Source: Mycolicibacterium mageritense
GTDB lineage: Bacteria > Actinomycetota > Actinomycetes > Mycobacteriales > Mycobacteriaceae
Direction: 5' to 3'
Length of the DNA: 64,000 nucleotides
Assembly (NCBI RefSeq): GCF_010727475.1
Contig: NZ_AP022567.1
Coordinates: forward strand, 5,890,001-5,954,000
Position 1 is the first letter of the stretch. Each line of letters starts with the position of its first letter. Below are positions 34,675-42,615 of this stretch, piece by piece. A program made the position numbers and the translations under genes. The notes below the pieces were generated by a model, which saw nothing but the letters and a program-made list of their open reading frames with translations, had not been told where the DNA came from and made no database searches.

Positions 34675-35352
34675 CTACTGCTTGCGCTGGCGCTTGCGGA
34701 CACGCAGCGAGCCGGAGCTCTCCTGGCCGAATGCGGGGTCGCCGACCGTGCGCCGGCGCACGGTCTCGCGGGGCACCGCGCCGTCGAGGCCCGACGTCTG
34801 CAGCACGGGCGGCTTCGCCACCGGCGGCCCGGCCGGGAACGAGCGGCCGGTGTCGGTCGGCGCCGTCACCACGACGTCGAGCGACGGCTTGAGCTCGCCG
34901 CCCAGCGCGGTCCACACGTCGGCGAACGAGCGGTCCTCAGGCGGCGGCAGGGCAACCGTGACAGGGACCGGGAGGCCCAGTGCCGCAATGGAACCTGTCA
35001 GCACATCAGCCGGAAGGGCCTCGTAGCGCAGGAAACAGCCCATCAACGCGGCCAGCAACCGGTGCTCGTCCTCTGGGCGCTGAGTCCAGGCCGCCACCAG
35101 ATAGGAGAGCTTGAAATACCGCGGCGGCAGGTGCCTGGCCCGCACCCGGTTGCCCTCGTATTCGTTGAGCAGGCCGCGCTCTCGGCGGCGAAGATCCTCG
35201 CGGATGTCGTACAGGTACACGCCGACGGTCGGCGCGTTGCGTCGGCTCGCCCAATCCTTGGTGGGCGCGTCGAACTCGACGTCGACCTCGCCTGCGTCGA
35301 CGGCCTCGCGCTCGATGAGGGTGCGTAGTGCGTGGTCTACTTCAGGTATCAC
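34675..35352 (-). CDS. DUF4255 tail-terminator/cap protein (Pvc16/Afp16-like)
   Basis: A 225-residue protein starting at GTG 35352 to give the family N-terminus IPEVDHALRTLIEREAVDAG. Conserved DUF4255 features follow: VGVYLYDIREDLRRRERGLL, PPRYFKLSYLVAAWTQRPED, EHRLLAALMGCFLRYEALPA and the C-terminal FADVWTALGGELKPSLDVVV. The basic tail (VRKRQRKQ) is an actinobacterial extension. Pvc16/Afp16 caps the tube-sheath and fixes its length. It stops 10 bp before the AAA+ gene. Longer upstream starts would include low-quality arginine-rich sequence and are rejected. Confidence 0.9.
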   Translation of the reverse strand: MIPEVDHALRTLIEREAVDAGEVDVEFDAPTKDWASRRNAPTVGVYLYDIREDLRRRERGLLNEYEGNRVRARHLPPRYFKLSYLVAAWTQRPEDEHRLLAALMGCFLRYEALPADVLTGSIAALGLPVPVTVALPPPEDRSFADVWTALGGELKPSLDVVVTAPTDTGRSFPAGPPVAKPPVLQTSGLDGAVPRETVRRRTVGDPAFGQESSGSLRVRKRQRKQ

Positions 35353-35461
35353 TGGCCCATCGTTCCGTGCGGTTGTGTTGTGGGGTACGAGCGTGAGTCC
35401 CGATGTGAAGGCACGGGATTGTGCCCGAACGGGCGACGGTCGGGCTCGTCGAGGCCCGCGC

Positions 35462-36088
35462 TCAGATGAGCCCTTCGCGCACCGCGTAGGCCACGGCATG
35501 GGACCGGTTGCGCAGCTGCAGCCGGGTCGTCACGTCGTGCAGCACGTTCTTGACGGTGCGCTGGCTGTAGCACAGCTGCCGGGCGATCTCGTTGGTGTCG
35601 TGGCCGTCGGCGATCAACCGCAAAACCTGGATCTCGCGTTCCGACAGCCCGGTGAAGGTCAGGCCGCGCGGTGAAAGTACCTGGCGCTGAAGCCGTCCGA
35701 CCTGCCCCAGCAGATGGCCGAGCAGATCGGCGGGGATGAAGCCGTCACCCGCGGCCACCTTCTGGATCGTGCGGACCAGCAGATCCGGGGTGGCTTCGCC
35801 GCGACGCAGCAGCCCGCTGACGCCGACCTCGGCGGCGTTGACGACGGTGGTCTCGTCGATCGAGCTCATCACCAGGATGGTGTGCCCGACACCGGCCTTC
35901 TTGAGCGAGCGCAGGATCCGGATGGTCTCGTCGTCGAGCGTGTCGGCCACCGCGATGCCGACGTCGACACCGGCCAACTCGCCGGCTTCGACGACGTCGA
36001 TCTCCGGGCGCATCCGGAGCTGGCTGACCACACCCGCCTGCAGGATCGGGTCGTCGGCATAAACGTAGGTGGACACTCGCGTCTGCAT
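35462..36088 (-). CDS. LuxR-type response regulator of the eCIS island
   Basis: A 208-residue two-domain regulator. The N-terminal receiver-like part (YVYADDPILQAGVVSQLRMR, HTILVMSSIDETTVVNAAEV, GVSGLLRRGEATPDLLVRTI) lacks a clear phospho-acceptor Asp at the end of the third strand (the region reads DVGIAVADTLDDE), so control may be atypical. The C-terminal LuxR HTH is complete: LSEREIQVLRLIADGHDTNE, IARQLCYSQRTVKNVLHDVT. LuxR regulators of this type accompany actinobacterial eCIS clusters. It lies between the HEGTH effector pair and the DUF4255-AAA genes, transcribed in the same direction, and probably controls the island. No kinase gene is nearby. Confidence 0.85.
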   Translation of the reverse strand: MQTRVSTYVYADDPILQAGVVSQLRMRPEIDVVEAGELAGVDVGIAVADTLDDETIRILRSLKKAGVGHTILVMSSIDETTVVNAAEVGVSGLLRRGEATPDLLVRTIQKVAAGDGFIPADLLGHLLGQVGRLQRQVLSPRGLTFTGLSEREIQVLRLIADGHDTNEIARQLCYSQRTVKNVLHDVTTRLQLRNRSHAVAYAVREGLI

Positions 36089-36197
36089 GGCATTCCCCTT
36101 CGGGCGACCGGTTAGTTGCCGACGAGTATCCGGACGGGCATCAACGCCGGCTCAACGCCGATCGCGGGATTTCTCAACAAACGCTCAACGGAACGGT

Positions 36198-36602
36198 CTA
36201 TCGAGCAGGCCTGATGAAGATCTCGACGACAGCCGAATCGGGGCCGGGCGGCCGGTCGCAGCGGGCCGTGACGACGGCATCCTCGGTGGTGAACCACACA
36301 TCGTGGACCTGACGGTGGCCGGAGCTGGCGGGGGTCTGGTAACCACCGAGGCGAGTGACGAGCTCGGACAGCGCGACGGGTTGGCTCAACCGCAGCACGA
36401 TGTCGTCGATGCGGTCGTCGCCATCGCGATCGAGAATCTGGATCAGGTAGACGCCGGGGGCCGGTTGGGTGCCCAGGAAGCTCGTGCCGTCGTCGGCCGT
36501 GCCGACGTCCGCGCCCAGCACTTGCGCCGTCCGGGCGACCTCCGAGCCGCCGATGAGCTTGACGGCTTCGGTCACCAGGTCGAGCGGATTCGAGTGCTTC
36601 AC
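36198..36602 (-). CDS. small protein coupled to the HEGTH effector, possible immunity or chaperone
   Basis: A 134-residue soluble protein beginning at GTG 36602, which overlaps the stop of the 1107-residue effector gene (GTGA). It shows NPLDLVTEAVKLIGGSEVAR, VLGADVGTADDGTSFLGTQP, DRDGDDRIDDIVLRLSQPVA and AVVEIFIRPAR; the DRDGDDRID stretch looks like a surface acidic, perhaps calcium-type loop. I do not recognise the family. Pairing with a large toxin-like gene mirrors the ART toxin and its ATGA-coupled partner at 15312, so a protective or loading role is plausible. It is followed by the LuxR gene after 109 bp. Confidence 0.6.
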   Translation of the reverse strand: MKHSNPLDLVTEAVKLIGGSEVARTAQVLGADVGTADDGTSFLGTQPAPGVYLIQILDRDGDDRIDDIVLRLSQPVALSELVTRLGGYQTPASSGHRQVHDVWFTTEDAVVTARCDRPPGPDSAVVEIFIRPAR

Positions 36603-39600
36603 GGCGTTGACCTGCCCGCCTTCTGGAGCGCGCGCTCGGCGGCCTGGGCCTGCCGCTCCTCGGGGAGGTCGAGGTAGGCCGCGAGCTTGACCTGATAGTC
36701 CTGGTCGGCCTTGGACAGATTGGTCTTGGCGGCGTTCCAGTCCAACTGTCGTGCGTCGAGTTCCAGATACGCGTCTTTGCGCGCGGTACTCGGCGGCTGT
36801 GACTTCTGAGCCTGCCATGCCGACTCGGCGGCCCGCAATTCGTTCTCGGCAGTGGTCAGCGCGGCCTCCGCGGCCTGTTTCCTGGCCGCTGCGGCGTGGA
36901 AACGATCCAGTACGCCTTCACGGTCGACAACCTTGGAATGCGAAATGCTGGTGTATATCTCACGATACGGTGCGGCCTCGGCAGACATCACCGGCAAGGG
37001 TCTGATTTTCGCCTCTTGCACTGCGAGGCTTGCGATCTTGGGATCCATGCCGAGCTTCGAGGCGATGGTCGCCGTCGGGACGTTGTCGGTGGCCATCATG
37101 CGTGCCACATGCCACCACTGGTCCGCATGGGTTCCTTCGTGAAAGTTCGCGTACTTGAGGAATTCCGCGTGACTGGGCGTCATATCCTGAGCCAGTGTCT
37201 CCCAGGAGAATTCGATGCGCCACGTCTTCATGTTGAAGTGGCCGCCCGCGCCTGCGCCGAGTTGGCTGGAAAAGCCGACGCCCACGGCCGGGACGCCGGA
37301 GGGTCCGATGGCTCCGTTCACGGTGGAGGCCAATTGTGCACACCGTTGGTCGACGAGTTTGACGGCCTGCGGATCAGTGGGCAGCTTACCGGCAGCTCCT
37401 GTGCCCCAGGTGGTTTCGCCCGCCTTCATCTTGTTCAGGTAGTCCTTCATCGCGGCGGGTTCCAGGTGCTGCATGCCCTCCATTCCGGCGGGTAGCGCGC
37501 CGTGGTGCGCGAGTGCGCGGCGCATCTCGTCCGGTGCCAGGGCCGGAGGCGGCGATACTTCCATGTACCGCTTGAGGGCTGCCGGATCCTCGATCGTGAT
37601 TCCGGTCAGCTTGGCTGCTTCGTCCGGTTTGGCACCGACCGATCGCGCCAGGGTGGCGCGGGCCAGTTCGACGTCTTTTGCGTCCAGCTCGGGTAGCGGT
37701 GGCAGTGAAGCAGGTGCGGTGGCCGCACGCGGCGCCGGTAGGGGACCGGTCGGCTTGAGGCCCGCCGCACCGACGTCGACGCCCGCCGCTTTCGCGAGTT
37801 GGTGTTCCCCCACGGCAGCGGTCATCTCCGCAACAACACCGTTCTGCCAGGTGTTGATCTTCTTCAGGGACGGCGAATTCGACGGCAGCGCAGCGTGAAT
37901 GGTGGCATACCCGCCGGCCTCTCGGACCGTCATCGCCTCACCGACCTTGCCGATGCTGGCGGCGACTTGTGCTTCGCGTTCGATGCTGGTCATCGCCATC
38001 AGGTCGGAGACACCGCTCGCGGTCGCACTCGCGGTCTTCAACTCTGCCGGCACCTTGCCTTCCTCGATGGCCTTCGCGGCGCCGCCCATCGACATGCCGA
38101 GGTTGACCGACTCGATCGCCAGCGCCGCAGTGGCCTCGCTGAGCTTCTTCTGGGCCTTGTCGGGATCCAGCATCGCCTGGTCGGGCGTCGCGGCAGCCTC
38201 TGCAACGGTCTTCTGGTCCAGCGCCTCACCGAGCCGCGCCGCCGCGACACCGAATGTCATGACCGAGCCCAGGAATTCGGCAGGTGGGAAGAAGAAGCCG
38301 ATCAACTGCAGTGCCGTTCCGGCGACGTCGATGACTTCTTTGACGTCGACCTGTGAACCCGTCTGGACGCGGATGGTCTCCAGCTCGTGGGCCAGCATGG
38401 TGTTGCGCGCCTTGATGCGCGCGAAGTCCGCCTTGACGTTGTCGTACAGCCGCGGCATCGACACCAGGAACTTCAGGTCACCGGCGAGGGTCCGAGCCTT
38501 GACCTCGCGGATGGCTTTCACGACGGCATCGAGCTTCTTCTGCATCTCGGCCCGAACCTGCTCGTCCGTACCGGTGCGGAGTAGTCCGGCGTTTGCGGTG
38601 TTGTCCGGGCTGATGGCCTTGTAGGCCTCCCAACCGAGCTTGACCCCGGGGATGGCCCAGGCGACGTTGCTGTCGAGTGCTCGCTTGATATCGGTGCCGA
38701 GACCGGTGTCCGGTTCGCGTTTGCTCACCAGTTGTGCGACGACGGCGTTCTTGGCGAAGATGTCGTTCTTGCGCGCGGCGATGTCCTTCTGCCGGCCCTC
38801 GAGATCCGTTCGCCACTCTCGCAAAGTCTTGGTGACGCCTTCGGCAGTCCATTTCGTCTGCGACGTCCGGCTGATCGACTGAGCCCAATCCCGGTCGGAC
38901 ATCAGCTTTTCCAGGGCGATTTCCTGATCTTGGACCTTGGCGAGATCGGCGGCGACCTCACGGGCGTTGTCGATCATCTTCTTCGCGTTGGCCGACACGC
39001 CGGAACTCGCGGTGTTCGCATCACCGGCGTTGGTGGGCTTGAAGTCTTCGACCAGTTTGAGCGTCGCCGTCTCGTTCGCGTTGAGCATCGCCATGCCTCT
39101 CGCGACGAGGTATTGGCGGATGAACGCTTCCTGTTGGTCAGGCGCGATCTCGACGGCACCTTGACCGGCGGCCGCGGCATCACCCTCCTTCACTCCCGGT
39201 GGTGGGACACCCGCCATGGCGGCCAGCTCTGCCGGCGACGCGGTACCGGGCATGGATTTGGCGGGATCGTTGTGCAGCCGCACCAGATCCTCGGCCTTGA
39301 GCAGACCGGTGTCTGGTTGGTATCGCGTCACCGCGGGGTCGAAGACGAAGCCGTCGTTGCCGACTGCCGTGAGAATGCCCTGCGCCGACGTGTATGCGTA
39401 CACCTTCTGCCGAAGGAAGTCGGGATTCGGGACGAATGTCACGACGAAATAGAACCGGCCACGTTTCACGACACCTGCGCCACACCCGCCCGCCCGTGCC
39501 ACGGCGAACGCCACGGCCTCCGGTTGGCTGTCGAACCCTTTGCGCTGGCCGTCATTCTTGTTACGGACGGCAGTGGCGGCGATCTGCAGCGGTGCGATGT

Positions 39601-39922
39601 TGGGCTTCTCGTCGGGGTGCCCGGCATCGTGCAACGGGTCTGAAAGTCGCACGGTGCCACCGGATCCCGACGGCACTGTGGCGAGCTCGGCGGCTTCCAG
39701 CTTGAGGGTCTCGTCGTCTGGTTCTTCGCGCTGCACCGCACGGAGACGCTGCACCGCTTGGCGCCGTCCGACGACCCAGTTGACCACCGCCTGGTTGCCG
39801 GCCTGACGCTGCATGCCCAGAAGCTTCCCCGCCGCAGCGGACACCGCACTGGGCTTCGCACGCTGCGCGGGACCGGTAGGCAGATCCGCACCGTTCGTGG
39901 ATCGCCGGCGATGGGTCGGCAC
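36599..39922 (-). CDS. large candidate eCIS effector with HEGTH zinc-peptidase motif
   Basis: A 1107-residue protein without signal peptide. The N-terminus carries GMQRQAGNQAVVNWV (36-50) and two VQR motifs at 57 and 64, shared with other candidate cargos. Residues 115-205 hold an RHS/polymorphic-toxin-like region (FYFVVTFVPNPDFLRQKVYA). A long helical middle (about 270-720) includes coiled-coil stretches and one hydrophobic segment (ALQLIGFFFPPAEFLGSVMT) that could insert in a target membrane. The C-terminal part has FHEGTHADQWWHVARMM with HExxH at 928-932 and conserved sequence before it (GHFNMKTWRIEFSWETLAQD), followed by a coiled coil to the end. A zinc-dependent peptidase toxin is the likely reading; the third ligand is not identified. 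It is the promoter-proximal gene of the AAA+/DUF4255 operon and lies next to sigA. Confidence 0.75.
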   Translation of the reverse strand: MPTHRRRSTNGADLPTGPAQRAKPSAVSAAAGKLLGMQRQAGNQAVVNWVVGRRQAVQRLRAVQREEPDDETLKLEAAELATVPSGSGGTVRLSDPLHDAGHPDEKPNIAPLQIAATAVRNKNDGQRKGFDSQPEAVAFAVARAGGCGAGVVKRGRFYFVVTFVPNPDFLRQKVYAYTSAQGILTAVGNDGFVFDPAVTRYQPDTGLLKAEDLVRLHNDPAKSMPGTASPAELAAMAGVPPPGVKEGDAAAAGQGAVEIAPDQQEAFIRQYLVARGMAMLNANETATLKLVEDFKPTNAGDANTASSGVSANAKKMIDNAREVAADLAKVQDQEIALEKLMSDRDWAQSISRTSQTKWTAEGVTKTLREWRTDLEGRQKDIAARKNDIFAKNAVVAQLVSKREPDTGLGTDIKRALDSNVAWAIPGVKLGWEAYKAISPDNTANAGLLRTGTDEQVRAEMQKKLDAVVKAIREVKARTLAGDLKFLVSMPRLYDNVKADFARIKARNTMLAHELETIRVQTGSQVDVKEVIDVAGTALQLIGFFFPPAEFLGSVMTFGVAAARLGEALDQKTVAEAAATPDQAMLDPDKAQKKLSEATAALAIESVNLGMSMGGAAKAIEEGKVPAELKTASATASGVSDLMAMTSIEREAQVAASIGKVGEAMTVREAGGYATIHAALPSNSPSLKKINTWQNGVVAEMTAAVGEHQLAKAAGVDVGAAGLKPTGPLPAPRAATAPASLPPLPELDAKDVELARATLARSVGAKPDEAAKLTGITIEDPAALKRYMEVSPPPALAPDEMRRALAHHGALPAGMEGMQHLEPAAMKDYLNKMKAGETTWGTGAAGKLPTDPQAVKLVDQRCAQLASTVNGAIGPSGVPAVGVGFSSQLGAGAGGHFNMKTWRIEFSWETLAQDMTPSHAEFLKYANFHEGTHADQWWHVARMMATDNVPTATIASKLGMDPKIASLAVQEAKIRPLPVMSAEAAPYREIYTSISHSKVVDREGVLDRFHAAAARKQAAEAALTTAENELRAAESAWQAQKSQPPSTARKDAYLELDARQLDWNAAKTNLSKADQDYQVKLAAYLDLPEERQAQAAERALQKAGRSTP

Positions 39923-40011
39923 AGTCCGACGCTAGGTCGGCGGAGCCGGTACGACTACGTGCGCCGGGGTGCCCTGACGGGCCGGTTTTCCTGCACCTTC
40001 GGCTTGCGGCT

Positions 40012-41472
40012 CTAGTCCAGGTAGTCCCGCAGCACCTGCGACCGGCTGGGGTGGCGCAGCTTGCTCATGGTCTTGGACTCGATCTGGCGGATGCGCTCGC
40101 GCGTCACGCCGTAGACCTGGCCGATCTCGTCGAGCGTGCGGGGCTGGCCGTCGGTCAGGCCGAAGCGCAACCGCACCACACCCGCCTCGCGCTCCGACAG
40201 CGTCTCCAGCACCGACTGCAGCTGGTCCTGCAGCAGCGTGAAGGACACCGCGTCGACGGCCACGACCGCCTCGGAGTCCTCGATGAAGTCACCGAGCTGG
40301 CTGTCACCCTCGTCGCCGATGGTCTGGTCCAGCGAGATGGGCTCACGCGCGTACTGCTGGATCTCCAGCACCTTCTCCGGCGTGATGTCCATCTCTTTGG
40401 CGAGCTCTTCGGGCGTGGGCTCGCGGCCCAGATCCTGCAGCAGCTCGCGCTGGATGCGGCCCAGCTTGTTGATCACCTCGACCATGTGCACCGGGATGCG
40501 GATGGTGCGGGCTTGGTCGGCCATGGCGCGGGTGATGGCCTGGCGGATCCACCAGGTGGCGTACGTGGAGAACTTGTAGCCCTTGGTGTAGTCGAACTTC
40601 TCGACTGCGCGGATCAGACCCAGGTTGCCTTCCTGGATCAGGTCGAGGAACGCCATGCCGCGGCCGGTGTAGCGCTTGGCCAGCGACACCACCAGACGCA
40701 GGTTCGCCTCCAGCAGATGGTTTTTCGCGCGGTCGCCGTCCCGGCAGATCCACTGCATGTCGCGGCGCAGCTGAACCGGCAGCTTCTCGCCCTTCTCGGC
40801 GAACTCCGCCATCTTCTGGGTGGCGAACAGGCCGGCCTCGATGCGCTTGGCGAGCTCGACTTCCTCTTCTGCGTTGAGGAGCGCGACCTTGCCGATCTGC
40901 TTGAGGTAGGCACGCACCGAGTCGGCCGACGCGGTGAGCTCGGCGTCCTTGCGGGCCTGCCGCAGCGCCTCGGATTCTTCCTCGTCCCAGACGAAGTCGC
41001 CCGATGCCTTGTCCTTCTCGGAGGGCTCCGCGATGTCGTCGTCTTCTGCTGCTCCCGCAGCCTTGGCCGGCTTCGCGGCCGCGTCGGGAGTGCCTTCGCC
41101 CTCGGCGACGGTCTCCTCGTCTTCCTCTTCGCCCTCTTCGTCGTCGGCGTCGTCGACCGCGTCATCGTCGCTGTCGAGCTCCTCGAGGTCGAGGTCCGCG
41201 TCGTCGACGTCGAGGTCGTCGCCGGGCTCGGCGTCGAGTTCGTCGGTGGTCTCGAGGTCGTCGGCGCCGAGATCCTCGGGTTTGGTCCCGGGGGCCTTGG
41301 CCGCCCGCTTGGCCGGAGCTTTCTTGGCGGGGGCCTTGGCCGGCTTCGCACCCGCGGTTTTCGCGGCCGTTGCCTTGGCTGCCCGCTTGGCCGGAGCCTT
41401 CTTGGCGGGGGTCTTGGTAGCGGTGCGCTTCACCGGCTCGTCGGTTGCCGGGCTTGCCTTTGTCGCTGCCAC
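40012..41472 (-). CDS. sigA: primary RNA polymerase sigma factor SigA
   Basis: A 486-residue housekeeping sigma-70 protein starting at GTG 41472. Mycobacterial SigA features are a Lys/Ala/Pro-rich N-terminus with the unit PAKKAPAKRAAKA twice, a long acidic stretch (ELDAEPGDDLDVDDADLDLE), region 1.2 (SADSVRAYLKQIGKVALLNA), region 2 with the -10-binding helix (GYKFSTYATWWIRQAITRAM), region 3 (PTPEELAKEMDITPEKVLEI) and region 4 (TLDEIGQVYGVTRERIRQIE). The C-terminal half is essentially invariant in the genus. It is essential and gives the window its genus assignment. The eCIS island ends 90 bp downstream of it. A promoter is proposed in the 217 bp upstream. Confidence 0.98.
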   Translation of the reverse strand: MAATKASPATDEPVKRTATKTPAKKAPAKRAAKATAAKTAGAKPAKAPAKKAPAKRAAKAPGTKPEDLGADDLETTDELDAEPGDDLDVDDADLDLEELDSDDDAVDDADDEEGEEEDEETVAEGEGTPDAAAKPAKAAGAAEDDDIAEPSEKDKASGDFVWDEEESEALRQARKDAELTASADSVRAYLKQIGKVALLNAEEEVELAKRIEAGLFATQKMAEFAEKGEKLPVQLRRDMQWICRDGDRAKNHLLEANLRLVVSLAKRYTGRGMAFLDLIQEGNLGLIRAVEKFDYTKGYKFSTYATWWIRQAITRAMADQARTIRIPVHMVEVINKLGRIQRELLQDLGREPTPEELAKEMDITPEKVLEIQQYAREPISLDQTIGDEGDSQLGDFIEDSEAVVAVDAVSFTLLQDQLQSVLETLSEREAGVVRLRFGLTDGQPRTLDEIGQVYGVTRERIRQIESKTMSKLRHPSRSQVLRDYLD

Positions 41473-41602
41473 GTCACCCTTTCGGTCTTGCGTTCATCCG
41501 GTGGGCATGGGCATACACCACCGAAAGCGTCGGCTATCGAATGTTGGCGTTGTTATCGGCTGGGGATACTTGCCGCTATTTCGGTAGGCGGCCGCCGAAG
41601 AC

Positions 41603-41608
41603 CATTGT
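41603..41608 (-). promoter_or_regulatory. candidate -10 of the sigA promoter
   Basis: Read on the minus strand, TACAAT fits the mycobacterial SigA -10 consensus TANNNT well. Transcription would begin near 41596, giving a leader of about 125 bases before the sigA GTG. The -35 region (ACAGAG with a 17-bp spacer) is poor, as is common in mycobacteria. The rest of 41473-41689 shows nothing else recognisable. Confidence 0.5.
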
Positions 41609-41689
41609 AACGACAGTGTGTGCTTTCTCTGTGCCGAGCGGCAAATCCGACGCGTCGACCTGCCGTGTCGGCCCGGAAAAACAGAGAAG

Positions 41690-42493
41690 CTACTGCGCGG
41701 TAGCTTTGACGTCGGCGGCCATCGCGGCCCCGACGATGCCCGCGGTGTTCTGCAGTGCCGCGGCCACCACGGGGGTGCGATTCTCCAGCAGGGGCAGCCA
41801 CTTGTCGGCCTTGCGGCTGATGCCGCCGCCCGCGATGAAGAGGTCCGGCCAGATCGCGTTCTCGATCGTCACGAGCACCTTGGTGACCTCCTTGGTCCAC
41901 CGCTCGTAGCTCCATTCCTTGCGTTCCTTGACCGACGAGGCGGCGCGGTGTTCGGCCTCCTTGCCGCCGACCTCGAGATGGCCAAACTCGGTGTTGGGCA
42001 ACAGCACCCCGTTCTGGATCACCGCCGACCCGATTCCGGTGCCGAAGGTCAGCAGCACGATGACACCCGTGTTGTCCCGCCCCGCGCCGAACCGTTCCTC
42101 GGCCAGGCCCGCGGCGTCGGCGTCGTTGAGCACCGTCACCGACTGACCGTCGAGTTCGGCGCCGATGACCTCGGCCGCGTTCACCCCGATCCAGCCGTGA
42201 TCGACGTTGGCCGCGGTGCGCACGATGCCGTTGGTCACCACGCCCGGATAGGTCACCCCGAGCGGGCCGGTCCAGCCGAATTCCCGGACCACCGCGGCGA
42301 CGGTTTTGGCGACGGCCTCGGGTGTGGACGGCTGCGGCGTGTCGAGCTTGAAGCGCTCGCCGATGAGCTGGCCCGTGCCGAGGTCGACGATTCCGCCCTT
42401 GACCCCACTGCCGCCCACGTCGACGCCGAAGCCGCGACGCTGGCCGCCGCTGTCGCCGGCGGAATCGGTGTTCGGCGTGTCGATTGCGGTCAT
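41690..42493 (-). CDS. ppgK: polyphosphate glucokinase
   Basis: A 267-residue ROK-fold kinase that phosphorylates glucose with polyphosphate or ATP, feeding glycolysis in the cytoplasm. Visible features are GFGVDVGGSGVKGGIVDLGTG (phosphate-binding loop), the ATP/polyP motif LLTFGTGIGSAVIQNGVLLP, the catalytic Asp in LNDADAAG and the ROK-like LFIAGGGISRKADKWLP. It is slightly longer at the N-terminus than the minimal enzyme. ATG 42493 is preceded by GGAG. It lies upstream of sigA on the same strand, matching Rv2702-Rv2703 order. Confidence 0.96.
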   Translation of the reverse strand: MTAIDTPNTDSAGDSGGQRRGFGVDVGGSGVKGGIVDLGTGQLIGERFKLDTPQPSTPEAVAKTVAAVVREFGWTGPLGVTYPGVVTNGIVRTAANVDHGWIGVNAAEVIGAELDGQSVTVLNDADAAGLAEERFGAGRDNTGVIVLLTFGTGIGSAVIQNGVLLPNTEFGHLEVGGKEAEHRAASSVKERKEWSYERWTKEVTKVLVTIENAIWPDLFIAGGGISRKADKWLPLLENRTPVVAAALQNTAGIVGAAMAADVKATAQ

Positions 42494-42615
42494 CGGGCGC
42501 TCCTTTGCGGGGCAGGGTATGTCGCGACCTCACCCTAGTAGTTCACGAACGCTTGTGCCGGTGGTCTCACATCCCGGCGAGCGACTTTTCGGCGCGAACG
42601 TGTTGCGATGGTCGC

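Noticed and set aside
1..39922. Prophage or type VI secretion system in place of eCIS
   Set aside because: No capsid, portal, terminase, integrase, TssJ/L/M or TssB/C-type pair is present; DUF4255, Pvc15-like ATPase, DUF4157 and LysM adaptor are eCIS markers.
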